Below are positions 14,969-22,950 of a stretch of DNA of 38,904 nucleotides, piece by piece. The DNA is taken from positions 1-38,904 of the forward strand of contig CAZRGZ010000008.1 of assembly GCA_964599775.1 (NCBI GenBank), in the 5' to 3' direction. The translations under genes and the position numbers were made by a program. This DNA is from CAZRGZ01 sp964599775 (GTDB lineage Bacteria > Patescibacteriota > Saccharimonadia > Saccharimonadales > Saccharimonadaceae). Position 1 is the stretch's first letter; every line of letters starts with the position of its first letter. Under the pieces are notes generated by a model that saw only the letters and a list, made by a program, of their open reading frames with translations, did no database searches and was not told where the DNA came from.

Positions 14969-15972
14969 TAAAAAAGAAGAATGTCAATAGCCAGAATGAA
15001 GCCCGTGCTGCTTTAAAACCAAATCGGCAATTGCGCCGACGTTGGATTGCTTTTGTGCGCATGTGCCGCTACGGGATTAACAATTTCTCGCGTAATGCTT
15101 GGCTTTCTGTTGCTGCAACAGCGGTAATGACGATTACACTTTTGATTGTTTTTACTACTTTGGCGGCGCGTCACGTACTAACAAGTACGGTGGATGACTT
15201 GCGAAATAAAGTGGACATTTCCATTTATTTGAAAAATGATATCACCGATGAAGAAGTGGCGACTTTGGAGGAAAAACTAAATAATACGGAAAATGTCGCT
15301 TCAACGCGTTATATTTCGGCTGACGAAGCGAAGCAAATATATGCTAAACAAAACAGCACAGACCCACAGCAGTTAAATATTATCGCAGAGTTGCCAGATA
15401 ACCCATTCCCACCGAGTCTGCGCGTAGGGGTCGATGACCTTAATAATATGAGTAGTTTAGAAAACTTAGTGAATAACGATGAAGCATTTCAGCAAGCTTT
15501 AAACCCTGACCCACGCCGGGCGCCATCGTTTGCTGGTGAACGCCGCGAGATCATCCAAAATATAGGCCAGTGGGTGACGTTTGCTGACCAGATTGGGTTT
15601 ATTGCGAGCGCTGTATTTATTACTATCTCGGTACTTATAGTCTTCAATACCATTCGCATGGCGATCTTTAATCGCAAAGAAGAAATCCAGATGATGAAAC
15701 TTATTGGTGCAGACCGAGCCTTTATTCGTGGGCCATTTGTGGTAGAAGGCGTAATGAATGGCTTCTTTGCCGCTATTATAGCCACTGTACTTGGGTGGGG
15801 TGGTCTCTATCTCCTACGCCAACCCCTGACAGAATACGGCATTGCAATTCAGCCAACGCTCGATTTGGTTATGATGTATAGCCCCTTAGTTATTGTAGGG
15901 ATGATGGCGGCAGGTGCACTGATTGGTGTGGTTTCTTCGCTCTTTGCGGTGCACAGATATTTAAGGGTATAA
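14965..15972 (+). CDS. ftsX: Cell-division membrane protein FtsX
   Basis: A 335-residue permease-like protein. It has a basic cytoplasmic N-terminus, TM1 at about residues 47-70 (VAATAVMTITLLIVFTTLAA), and a large extracytoplasmic domain starting DDLRNKVDISIYLKNDITDEE. Three C-terminal helices follow, including FIASAVFITISVLIVFNTIR and the FtsX-typical NRKEEIQMMKLIGADRAFIR. The extracytoplasmic loop in the family recruits and activates a coiled-coil hydrolase (EnvC, CwlO or PcsB). The downstream gene encodes exactly such a protein. Start and stop overlap ftsE (ATGA), indicating translational coupling. Confidence 0.93.
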   Translation: MIKKKNVNSQNEARAALKPNRQLRRRWIAFVRMCRYGINNFSRNAWLSVAATAVMTITLLIVFTTLAARHVLTSTVDDLRNKVDISIYLKNDITDEEVATLEEKLNNTENVASTRYISADEAKQIYAKQNSTDPQQLNIIAELPDNPFPPSLRVGVDDLNNMSSLENLVNNDEAFQQALNPDPRRAPSFAGERREIIQNIGQWVTFADQIGFIASAVFITISVLIVFNTIRMAIFNRKEEIQMMKLIGADRAFIRGPFVVEGVMNGFFAAIIATVLGWGGLYLLRQPLTEYGIAIQPTLDLVMMYSPLVIVGMMAAGALIGVVSSLFAVHRYLRV

Positions 15973-15987
15973 ACGGAGGATTGCGGC

Positions 15988-17172
15988 ATGGGGCTTGTGA
16001 AGATTGAACACTTTCACCTCACGTTTCGTCATCTTGTCCGCCATGCGCCGTACTATGTACTTGCGGGCCTAATTATTGCAATTGGACTTATAGCTCTTAC
16101 GAATATATGGCGGCAAACGCCGGTCGCGTCGCAAACCGAGCGGGTGCAAGATCAAATCGATGCCATTGATCGCGAAATTCAAGCAGTGCGTGGAGAGATT
16201 GAACGCCTCGAAGGGGTGGCGAGTCAACTTCGTGTTGCTATAGAAAACATTCGTGATCAAGAACGTGAACTACAACTCGAGATTAATAGAAGTCAGCTGG
16301 TAAAAGAGAAACTAGACCTACAGATTGCGCAGACCCAAGAGCGACTTTTAGTACACCAACAAGCGTTTGGGAATACTATTGTTGATATATATATCGCTGA
16401 TAGGGTGACGCCGCTCGAACTATTAGCAAGCAGTCGGACGGTAGGGGACTTTATAGATAGGCAGGAATATAGGAGTGCACTCAGGGGGCAGTTACAGGTA
16501 ACAATTAATGCTATTGAGGCAGCAAAAGAGGAGTTGGAAACAAAACGTAATGAAGTGCAGGAGACATTAGCTCAGTTAAATAGTCAAAAAGAACAGCTTG
16601 AAACGCAGCGTGCTAACCAAGCGCGGTTGCTGCGCCGTACTGAAGGCCAAGAAGCTCACTATCGTGAACTAGTAGCAACTGCCCAAAATGAACGCGACGC
16701 AGCGCTTCAGGCTTTGGATAACCTGCAGATAGATGACATGCCTGTTCAAGCTGAAGGGGCAATCGAAGCTGGTGAAGGTGTTGGAAGAGTAGGGAGTACT
16801 GGCTTTTCGACAGGGCCACATCTTCACTTTGAGGTGCGAGTCAACGGACAAGTAGTTGATCCGGGGCCGTATTTAGCTCGGGATGGCTGGCTACAGCCAG
16901 CTGGTGACCCTGTCACTCAGGGATTCGGCAATCCCAGCAGCTGGTATACATCTGGGTTTCATCCCGGTATAGATTATGCACCGCCTGCTGGCTCGCCCGT
17001 CAGGGCAGCTGCCAGTGGGACGCTCTTTCGCGGCTGTACGTCAGAAGTCTTAAACGTCCCAGGTAACGCCTATGGCTATATGGCGATTATCGATCATGGT
17101 GGTGGCATCACAAGTGTATATGGCCACATGCAAGCTCCAGAGGGCGCACCCTGTAATTCGTCGTATTTTTAA
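15988..17172 (+). CDS. Coiled-coil M23 peptidase with permuted zinc motifs (paralogue 1)
   Basis: A 394-residue protein with a signal-anchor helix at about residues 20-38 and a long heptad-like coiled coil from about residue 45 to 245. The C-terminal region has M23/LytM motifs in unusual order. GSTGFSTGPHLHFEVRVNG (HxH at H278/H280) comes first. WYTSGFHPGIDYAPPAG (HxxxD at H325/D329), IDHGGGITSVYGHM and the end follow. In standard M23 domains the HxxxD half precedes the HLH half, so this looks circularly permuted. Coiled coil plus position after ftsX suggests an FtsX-activated peptidoglycan hydrolase. GGAGG precedes the start 15 nt after ftsX. Confidence 0.85.
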   Translation: MGLVKIEHFHLTFRHLVRHAPYYVLAGLIIAIGLIALTNIWRQTPVASQTERVQDQIDAIDREIQAVRGEIERLEGVASQLRVAIENIRDQERELQLEINRSQLVKEKLDLQIAQTQERLLVHQQAFGNTIVDIYIADRVTPLELLASSRTVGDFIDRQEYRSALRGQLQVTINAIEAAKEELETKRNEVQETLAQLNSQKEQLETQRANQARLLRRTEGQEAHYRELVATAQNERDAALQALDNLQIDDMPVQAEGAIEAGEGVGRVGSTGFSTGPHLHFEVRVNGQVVDPGPYLARDGWLQPAGDPVTQGFGNPSSWYTSGFHPGIDYAPPAGSPVRAAASGTLFRGCTSEVLNVPGNAYGYMAIIDHGGGITSVYGHMQAPEGAPCNSSYF

Positions 17173-17264
17173 CAGAACAAACCGCTTGTGTTTTTAATTT
17201 ATGCAGCGTATGCTAGAAATAGAACCTGAAGCGGTAAGCGCGAAACCTTAAACAGCAGATTGTT

Positions 17265-18416
17265 ATGAAAAGATCCACCACAATTTCAGTAACGAAAAAA
17301 GTAAAAGAGAAGGCAGCTTTTATTATTGTTGTCTTATTCGTTATTGGCGGAGTTATCTCGCTTATTGCTCCGTCGTTGACTGATTCAAATCAGGTATTTG
17401 CTAATGCTGATCGCCTTCAAGATCAATTGGACGCTATTGAAGAGGAAATGGAGAAGAATGAAGAGGCGGCCGAACATACCCATCAAATTGCTGAAACGTT
17501 AAAAGATGCTGTGACTAATATAGAGAGTGAAGTGCGGACGCTTGAACTTCAGATTGAAAAAAGTACACTTGAAAAGAAAAATCTTGAGGTAAAAATTGTC
17601 GAAACACAGAAAAAAATAGTAAAAAATCAAGAAATGTTGGCGCAGACAGTGAGTGATTTATATGTTGATAGTGATATGACTCCTATAGAGATGCTCGCGA
17701 GCAGTCAATCCATTGGGGACTATGTCGACAAGCAAGAGTATCGTAACGCTGTTCGCGACCAGGTGAGTGTGGCGATCACCACTGTAAAAAAGCTTAAAGC
17801 CGACCTAGAGGAGCAAAAGGAAGCGGTAAAAGAAGTGTTAGCTCGGCAGAAAGATCAGGAGAGTCAGTTAGTGGCAAAACGTGATGAGAAGAGCCAATTG
17901 CTTGCGGAAACACGGGGTCAAGAACGAAAATATAAGCAGAAAGTTGAGGAGCTCAAACAAGAACGTGAAGAAACTATGGCGGCCCTCGAAGAGGCCTTGC
18001 GATCGAGTAGTAGTGCGAGTGCAGCTTTTAACTTAGTGGGCCAGGGGGCGGTAAGCGCTGGATCAATTGTTGGGCGAGCAGGGAATACCGGACTTTCATT
18101 TGGCTGCCACCTTCACTTAGAAGTGAGAGTGAATGGATCCATTACCGATCCTTCTTCATACCTGAGTCAGCCTGGATGGGTGATGCCGACGAATGCAGGA
18201 GTTACTCAGTCTTATGGGAATGCTGACCCTATATATGCATCTGGATACCATCCGGGTGTTGATTATGGCGCGATGTGTGGAAGTCCGATCGTGGCAGCAT
18301 CAGATGGTGTGTTAGAGCGAGGATGGCTTGGAGCATATGGCTGCGCTGCTCTCGTGGATCATGGTGGTGGAGTCGTCACCCTTTACGGTCATTTATCACC
18401 AGATTCGTGCTCATAA
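17265..18416 (+). CDS. Coiled-coil M23 peptidase with permuted zinc motifs (paralogue 2)
   Basis: A 383-residue tandem paralogue of the preceding gene, with the same layout. It has a signal anchor (AAFIIVVLFVIGGVISLIAP), a coiled coil, the shared block TPIEMLASSQSIGDYVDKQEY (split here at the family-like MLASS), and a C-terminal peptidase region. The motif order is again GNTGLSFGCHLHLEVRVNG (H282/H284) before YHPGVDYGAMCG (H329/D333) and GGGVVTLYGHL. Keeping the permuted order in two diverged copies argues it is functional. The 92-bp gap to paralogue 1 contains an ACCGCTT/AAGCGGT inverted repeat and a possible TATGCT box, so it may have separate control. Confidence 0.85.
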   Translation: MKRSTTISVTKKVKEKAAFIIVVLFVIGGVISLIAPSLTDSNQVFANADRLQDQLDAIEEEMEKNEEAAEHTHQIAETLKDAVTNIESEVRTLELQIEKSTLEKKNLEVKIVETQKKIVKNQEMLAQTVSDLYVDSDMTPIEMLASSQSIGDYVDKQEYRNAVRDQVSVAITTVKKLKADLEEQKEAVKEVLARQKDQESQLVAKRDEKSQLLAETRGQERKYKQKVEELKQEREETMAALEEALRSSSSASAAFNLVGQGAVSAGSIVGRAGNTGLSFGCHLHLEVRVNGSITDPSSYLSQPGWVMPTNAGVTQSYGNADPIYASGYHPGVDYGAMCGSPIVAASDGVLERGWLGAYGCAALVDHGGGVVTLYGHLSPDSCS

Positions 18417-18458
18417 TAGCTGCTGAATATAGCTAAAATATGCTACCATAAGGAACGA

Positions 18459-19688
18459 ATGAAGACTGAAAAAGAACATACTAAAAACGAGACGCATCAG
18501 CAACCAGCACAAAAGCGTCGTAACAAGCGCCACGTTACACGGTTTTCAGCCGTTGCTGCAGTGTGCATTGCTTTAGTGGTTGGATATATTGTTGGCGCGC
18601 GAAGCGACGAATTCTTGGCAAATACTCCTGTTGGGCAAGGGCTTGATTTGAGCTCGGTTGAAGCGACTTATGAACGACTGAAGGAAAACTTTGATGGTCA
18701 GCTAGATACAGAAGCACTGGTACAGGGCGCCAACAAAGGGCTGGTTGAGGCAGCGGGTGACCCATACACCGTTTATTTTGATGCTGAAGAGGCCAAGGCC
18801 TTTTCAAGCGATCTGGAAGGTACTTTTAGTGGCGTTGGGGCCGAACTTGGCAAGCGTGACGATAAATTGACTATCATTACCACTCTTGATGATAGCCCTG
18901 CGAAAAAGGCAGGGCTAAAGGCTAATGATATCATCGCTGCCGTAAATGAGGAAGAAACAGGTGGCTGGTCGGTAGAAGAGGCAGTGAGCAAGATTCGAGG
19001 CAAAAAGGGAACTACCGTCAAGTTGACGATTGTACGTGGTGACCAAGAAGTAAAAGACTATACTGTCACACGTGATGATATTACCGTAAAAAGTGTCGAA
19101 TGGGAAGTCACAGATGACAACATAGGCATTATGCGAATTTCGCGTTTTGGTGAAACTGATACGGTTTCTTTAGCCCGTCAAGCTGCACAAGAATTTAAGG
19201 ACAAAGGGGTGAAAGGGGTCGTCCTCGATCTCCGTGGTAATGGCGGTGGCTACGTGCAGGCATCAGTTGACGTGGCGAGCCTCTGGCTTGATGGTGATAC
19301 GGTAGTGAGCGAGCGCCGCGAGGGTGAAGTTATTGAAGAGCTGAAAGCGGCCCGCAACCCAGTTCTAAAAGGGGTGCCGACAACGGTGCTGATTGATGGC
19401 GGAAGCGCAAGTGCAAGCGAGATTTTAGCGGGTGCACTGAAAGATAACGGTGCCGCAAAATTAATCGGGACAAAGACCTATGGTAAGGGGAGTGTGCAGC
19501 GAATTATTGATTTAGCAGGGGGTGCCCAGCTAAAGGTCACCATTGCAAAATGGTTCACTCCGAATGGACAAAATATTGATCAAGAAGGTATTGCACCGGA
19601 TATAGAGGTGAAATACGACCAAAAAACGGCAAATGATAAGCAAGACAACCAGCTAAAACGTGCTTTAGATGAAGTAAAAAAGCTATAG
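18459..19688 (+). CDS. ctpA: C-terminal processing peptidase (S41, CtpA-like)
   Basis: A 409-residue exported serine protease. It has a basic N-terminus, an anchor helix at about residues 30-46 (AVAAVCIALVVGYIVGA), an S41 N-terminal helical segment, and a PDZ domain (about residues 115-200, SGVGAELGKRDDKLTIITTL, SPAKKAGLKANDIIAAVN). The catalytic domain has VVLDLRGNGGGYVQASVDVA and DGGSASASEILAGAL (Ser nucleophile region, residues 314-320), then the Lys general base in GTKTYGKGSVQ. The family processes or degrades cell-envelope proteins, in other bacteria including cell-wall hydrolases and their regulators, which fits the neighbouring M23 genes. TGCTACCAT (18441-18449) lies 9 nt before the ATG. 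Confidence 0.92.
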   Translation: MKTEKEHTKNETHQQPAQKRRNKRHVTRFSAVAAVCIALVVGYIVGARSDEFLANTPVGQGLDLSSVEATYERLKENFDGQLDTEALVQGANKGLVEAAGDPYTVYFDAEEAKAFSSDLEGTFSGVGAELGKRDDKLTIITTLDDSPAKKAGLKANDIIAAVNEEETGGWSVEEAVSKIRGKKGTTVKLTIVRGDQEVKDYTVTRDDITVKSVEWEVTDDNIGIMRISRFGETDTVSLARQAAQEFKDKGVKGVVLDLRGNGGGYVQASVDVASLWLDGDTVVSERREGEVIEELKAARNPVLKGVPTTVLIDGGSASASEILAGALKDNGAAKLIGTKTYGKGSVQRIIDLAGGAQLKVTIAKWFTPNGQNIDQEGIAPDIEVKYDQKTANDKQDNQLKRALDEVKKL

Positions 19689-19729
19689 TGCTTGTGCTTA
19701 TATGAAATATTTAGTAGGATAAAAGTAGT

Positions 19730-20206
19730 ATGAATAGTAAAAAGATTTTACTGGTAGAGGACGACACAGCGCTAGCGAGCGTCTATCGGTCTCGCCTAGA
19801 GCTTGAAGGTTTCACCGTTGATGAAGTAAATAATGGTGAAGAAGCGCTTTCAAAAGCGGTCGCCTTTAAGCCAGACCTCATTTTGCTTGACGCCATGATG
19901 CCAAAGATCAGTGGTTTTGATGTCCTTGATATTCTTCGTAATACGCCAGAGACTTCAAATGTTCGTGTTGTTATGCTCACCGCTCTAAGCCAGGCTAAGG
20001 ACAAAGAACGCGCCCAGCAACTCGGAGCAGATGATTACTTAGTGAAGTCCCAGGTAGTGATTGGTGATGTTGTAGACCGTATTAAGCACCATTTGAATGT
20101 TGGCAGCAATACCGCAGATGCAGCTCTACAAGGTCCGGCGGGCGAAGAAAGTAAAGGCTCGACAAACGAAGAAAAGGCAGACGATACTGCGCACGTTGCA
20201 ATGTAA
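19730..20206 (+). CDS. Receiver-only response regulator with disordered tail
   Basis: A 158-residue CheY-like protein. It has acidic pocket VEDD, phospho-acceptor Asp in LILLDAMMPKISGFDVL (about residue 54), the switch Thr in VMLTALSQ, and the conserved Lys in ADDYLVKSQ. After residue 122 the tail is low-complexity and acidic (EESKGSTNEEKADDTAH). There is no DNA-binding output domain. It follows ctpA by 41 nt and is the last gene before a terminator, so it may share a transcript with the cell-wall block. No histidine kinase is adjacent; the nearest is at 25649. Confidence 0.88.
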   Translation: MNSKKILLVEDDTALASVYRSRLELEGFTVDEVNNGEEALSKAVAFKPDLILLDAMMPKISGFDVLDILRNTPETSNVRVVMLTALSQAKDKERAQQLGADDYLVKSQVVIGDVVDRIKHHLNVGSNTADAALQGPAGEESKGSTNEEKADDTAHVAM

Positions 20207-20265
20207 TTTGTTTTGGATTGTTTGCTATTTGACCCGTGGGTGGGAATTTAAGGCATAAAATAATA

Positions 20266-20298
20266 AAAAAAGCCTACTCACAGTTTAGTAGGCTTTTT
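20266..20298. terminator. Bidirectional terminator
   Basis: Arms AAAAAGCCTACT (20266-20277) and AGTAGGCTTTTT (20287-20298) enclose a 9-nt loop, with A and T runs on both sides. It lies between the convergent receiver gene (+) and rpmA (-). Confidence 0.9.
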
Positions 20299-20311
20299 AA
20301 AACTCAAATAT

Positions 20312-20632
20312 TTATTTTGCAGCGGGAGCTTTGGCTTTTGCCTTCTTGGCAGCAGGTGCGTCAACGATCATCACCTGAGTGCGAGGTGCGGTTTTACCGG
20401 TAAAGCGGCGAACCTTTACTTTGCGGAAACTAACCACGCCGTCTTTAGCTGCATGAATAGTATAATTGCGGCTTTGGTAGGTTCCCTCGCCAGCGATTTT
20501 AGTAGAGCCAACTTGGCGTACGATAACTTCGCCAGCTTTGACTTTTTGGCCACCATAGCGTTTCACGCCAAGACGAGCACCCGCATTGTTGTGGATGTTC
20601 TTGGACGAACCGCCAGCTTTCACTTTTGACAT
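20312..20632 (-). CDS. rpmA: 50S ribosomal protein L27
   Basis: A 106-residue L27. It starts MSKVKAGGSSKNIHNNAGAR, continues LGVKRYGGQKVKAGEVIVRQ and carries a basic core plus an Ala/Lys-rich C-terminal extension (PAAKKAKAKAPAAK). The N-terminal arm reaches the peptidyl transferase centre. It lacks the cleavable N-terminal extension of Firmicutes L27. The usual partner rplU (L21) is not adjacent. Instead rpmA follows a Trm11-like methyltransferase by 4 nt on the same strand, with GGAGTT upstream of its ATG. Confidence 0.96.
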   Translation of the reverse strand: MSKVKAGGSSKNIHNNAGARLGVKRYGGQKVKAGEVIVRQVGSTKIAGEGTYQSRNYTIHAAKDGVVSFRKVKVRRFTGKTAPRTQVMIVDAPAAKKAKAKAPAAK

Positions 20633-20636
20633 ATAA

Positions 20637-21806
20637 TTAACTCCTCGTCAGTACTAATAATTCACGCCCGACAATTTGGTCTTCCCGCCGGTACACGAGA
20701 TCTGTGTTTTGAGCGTGTGTAAAATCTCTTCGATTATAGCCAATTTCTGCCAAAGAGTCAAGGATGGAAAGGTGATAAATGCGGTTTTTAATATGCCAGG
20801 CAGGCACGCCCAAACAAAGCGGTGTACCACTAGCAATTTGTGGCGCAAGGTTTTTTAGAAATTCACGTACGATGCTATTACATGTATTCATCACTTCACG
20901 CAATTTATCCGGGGCTGGCGGGGCACTGAATGGTTGCCCTAAGTAGGTCTCGCAGGCAATAACGTCCAGGGGTGGCTCCCATATTTTGGCGGTAGCATCA
21001 CCTTCTTCGAGAGTGTAGGCAACATTAATTTTATGCGTGCGCGCCAGCCACTCGAGATTCTCTTTGCTATAGGTGATCATGCGTGGGTCGAGGTCGGTCC
21101 CGTACACTTTATACCCCATAAGTGCCGCTTCCTGGAGAAGGACGCCAGTGCCGCAAAACGGATCGAGAAGGCGTGGAGTACTGGTTTTTGTAGCTGGCTG
21201 TGCAAGATTAATAATGGTTTGGGCTAGTTTTGGCGGCAACATGCCAACCCGAGCGTCACGCTTTGGGCGAGAGCGATCACGAAAAGTGTAAGCATCAATA
21301 TCTTGCACCTGAATAGTCTCGGCTATAAAGGTTTCATCGCTGCCCTTAACAATGATGATTTCACGCTTATTCTCACTGGTGCCGAGCTTATTGTGCAAAA
21401 CTTGTGCTGTGTTGAGTGCAGGCTCATCTTGTGGAATGAGTCGCAACGATCCGCCAGCTTTTTTGAGACGTTGCTTTAAAATAATACCGGTTTTTTGTAT
21501 TTCGCGAGTGCTTATGGTAAAGCCATAGGCGCTGATGCCTAGGGTAATCTTTCCAGTTTTTGGCAAAGTGTTTTCAAGCGTTTTCGTGATTTTAGGGGCA
21601 ACCGTTTGCCATTTAGTGCTTTCATACACTTTTGTGACTTTAGCGATTTTCATGGCACTCCCAATGGGGCGGGCGAGGGCGTGGTTTACTGTGGCCTCTA
21701 CGAGGGCAGCTGATTCACCTAAAGGAACCACCGCTTCGGAGCCAAAAAGCGTTTCAAGTTCTGCTAAGCCAATTTTTGGTTGTCGGCCTAAAATTATAAG
21801 GATCAT
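20637..21806 (-). CDS. Trm11/Trm-G10-like SAM-dependent RNA methyltransferase
   Basis: A 389-residue protein with an N-terminal region of THUMP-like layout and a C-terminal Rossmann methyltransferase domain. RDARVGMLPPKLAQTIINLA leads into LLDPFCGTGVLLQEAALMG (motif I) and YGTDLDPRMITYSKENLEW (motif II). This arrangement matches Trm11 and archaeal Trm-G10 enzymes, which make N2-methylguanosine in tRNA. The usual catalytic DPPY-type motif is replaced by CETYLGQPF after DVIA, so substrate or chemistry may differ. An ATTGTA box (TACAAT on minus, 21814-21819) lies 7 nt from the ATG, suggesting a leaderless start. rpmA follows in the same operon. Confidence 0.8.
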   Translation of the reverse strand: MILIILGRQPKIGLAELETLFGSEAVVPLGESAALVEATVNHALARPIGSAMKIAKVTKVYESTKWQTVAPKITKTLENTLPKTGKITLGISAYGFTISTREIQKTGIILKQRLKKAGGSLRLIPQDEPALNTAQVLHNKLGTSENKREIIIVKGSDETFIAETIQVQDIDAYTFRDRSRPKRDARVGMLPPKLAQTIINLAQPATKTSTPRLLDPFCGTGVLLQEAALMGYKVYGTDLDPRMITYSKENLEWLARTHKINVAYTLEEGDATAKIWEPPLDVIACETYLGQPFSAPPAPDKLREVMNTCNSIVREFLKNLAPQIASGTPLCLGVPAWHIKNRIYHLSILDSLAEIGYNRRDFTHAQNTDLVYRREDQIVGRELLVLTRS

Positions 21807-21912
21807 TAGGGCTATTGTATAGGACTTTAGAAGTTTTCACCACCTCTCTTTGGGTTTGCTAAGGAAGCTCACATACCACCTGCAGGCATGTATGCTACAA
21901 TAAGTAATAGTT

Positions 21913-22950
21913 ATGTCATTTCGAACGTGGGTGAGTATTGTAACCATTATATTGCTCGGGGTAGTTATTATTGTTGGCTGGCCAGAGATCGTAGCCGCCT
22001 GGAACCTACTCGGGCAGGTGAATTTATGGATATTGGCAATTATGTTGCCAGTACAGATTTTTAGCTACTATGCGACAGGTGGAATGATATTTTCTTACTT
22101 ACGCGCAAAAGGCAACCTAAAAGATACTTCCCACTGGGAAATGACACGTATGGCGCTCGAGCTGAATTTTGTGAACCATATCTTACCAAGTGGCGGCGCT
22201 GCTGGTTTTTCTTACCTGGGGTGGGTGCTCGGGAGGCACGGCGTAAAGGCTGGCCGGGCCACGATGGCGCAGATTATTCGGTTCTTTTTGACTTTTGTAT
22301 CGTTTGTAATGTTGCTTATTATTGCGGTTATTGCTGTTGCAATAGATGAGGGGGTGAGCCGTTTTGTACTGCTGATAAGCTCTGGACTCGTTGCCACCGC
22401 GGTTTTCAGTGCGCTTTTTCTGCTATACATCATTGGTAATAAGGAACGTTTGCATAATTTTGCCGGATTTTTAACAAAAACGACGAATAAAGTCATCGCT
22501 AAAATCACTCGCGGCAAGCAGAAAGACATCGTAAAACTAAAACCAGTGGAGACTTTTTTTGCTGACTTACACCAGGATTTTGATGAAATTAAAAGTGAGA
22601 AGAAGCTATTATTCAAGCCATTTGTTTGGTCGGTGTTTGCTAATTTAGCTGATGTAGCACTACTATTCATCGCTTTTTGGTCACTTGGTGTGATTGTGAA
22701 TCCAGCGATGCTGCTTATTGGCTTTGGTATTGCTTCGATAGTGAGCGCTATTTCTATTACGCCTGGTGGGGCGGGGGTTTATGAGGCAATTATGATCGCT
22801 TTCTTGGCTTCGGCTGGGGTTGAGCCACACTTGGCGATTGCCGGAACATTGCTCGCACGTGTTCTATTGATGCTCGGGACGATTGTGTTTGGTTATGTTT
22901 TTTACCAATTAACTATTGTGCGCTATGGAAAATCACCGGCAAAACGATAG
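21913..22950 (+). CDS. Polytopic UPF0104/LPG-synthase-TM (flippase-like) protein
   Basis: A 345-residue protein with about eight membrane helices, of the family that forms the transmembrane half of lysylphosphatidylglycerol synthases and includes YbhN/AglD-like proteins. Family-like features are NFVNHILPSGGAAGFSYL around residues 75-92 and ISITPGGAGVYEAIMIAFLA near residues 280-300. There is no C-terminal aminoacyl-transferase domain, so aminoacylation of lipids is unlikely. Roles in lipid or glycan-lipid handling are plausible. TACAAT (21896-21901) lies 11 nt before the ATG. The gene overlaps xseA by 26 nt. Confidence 0.82.
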   Translation: MSFRTWVSIVTIILLGVVIIVGWPEIVAAWNLLGQVNLWILAIMLPVQIFSYYATGGMIFSYLRAKGNLKDTSHWEMTRMALELNFVNHILPSGGAAGFSYLGWVLGRHGVKAGRATMAQIIRFFLTFVSFVMLLIIAVIAVAIDEGVSRFVLLISSGLVATAVFSALFLLYIIGNKERLHNFAGFLTKTTNKVIAKITRGKQKDIVKLKPVETFFADLHQDFDEIKSEKKLLFKPFVWSVFANLADVALLFIAFWSLGVIVNPAMLLIGFGIASIVSAISITPGGAGVYEAIMIAFLASAGVEPHLAIAGTLLARVLLMLGTIVFGYVFYQLTIVRYGKSPAKR

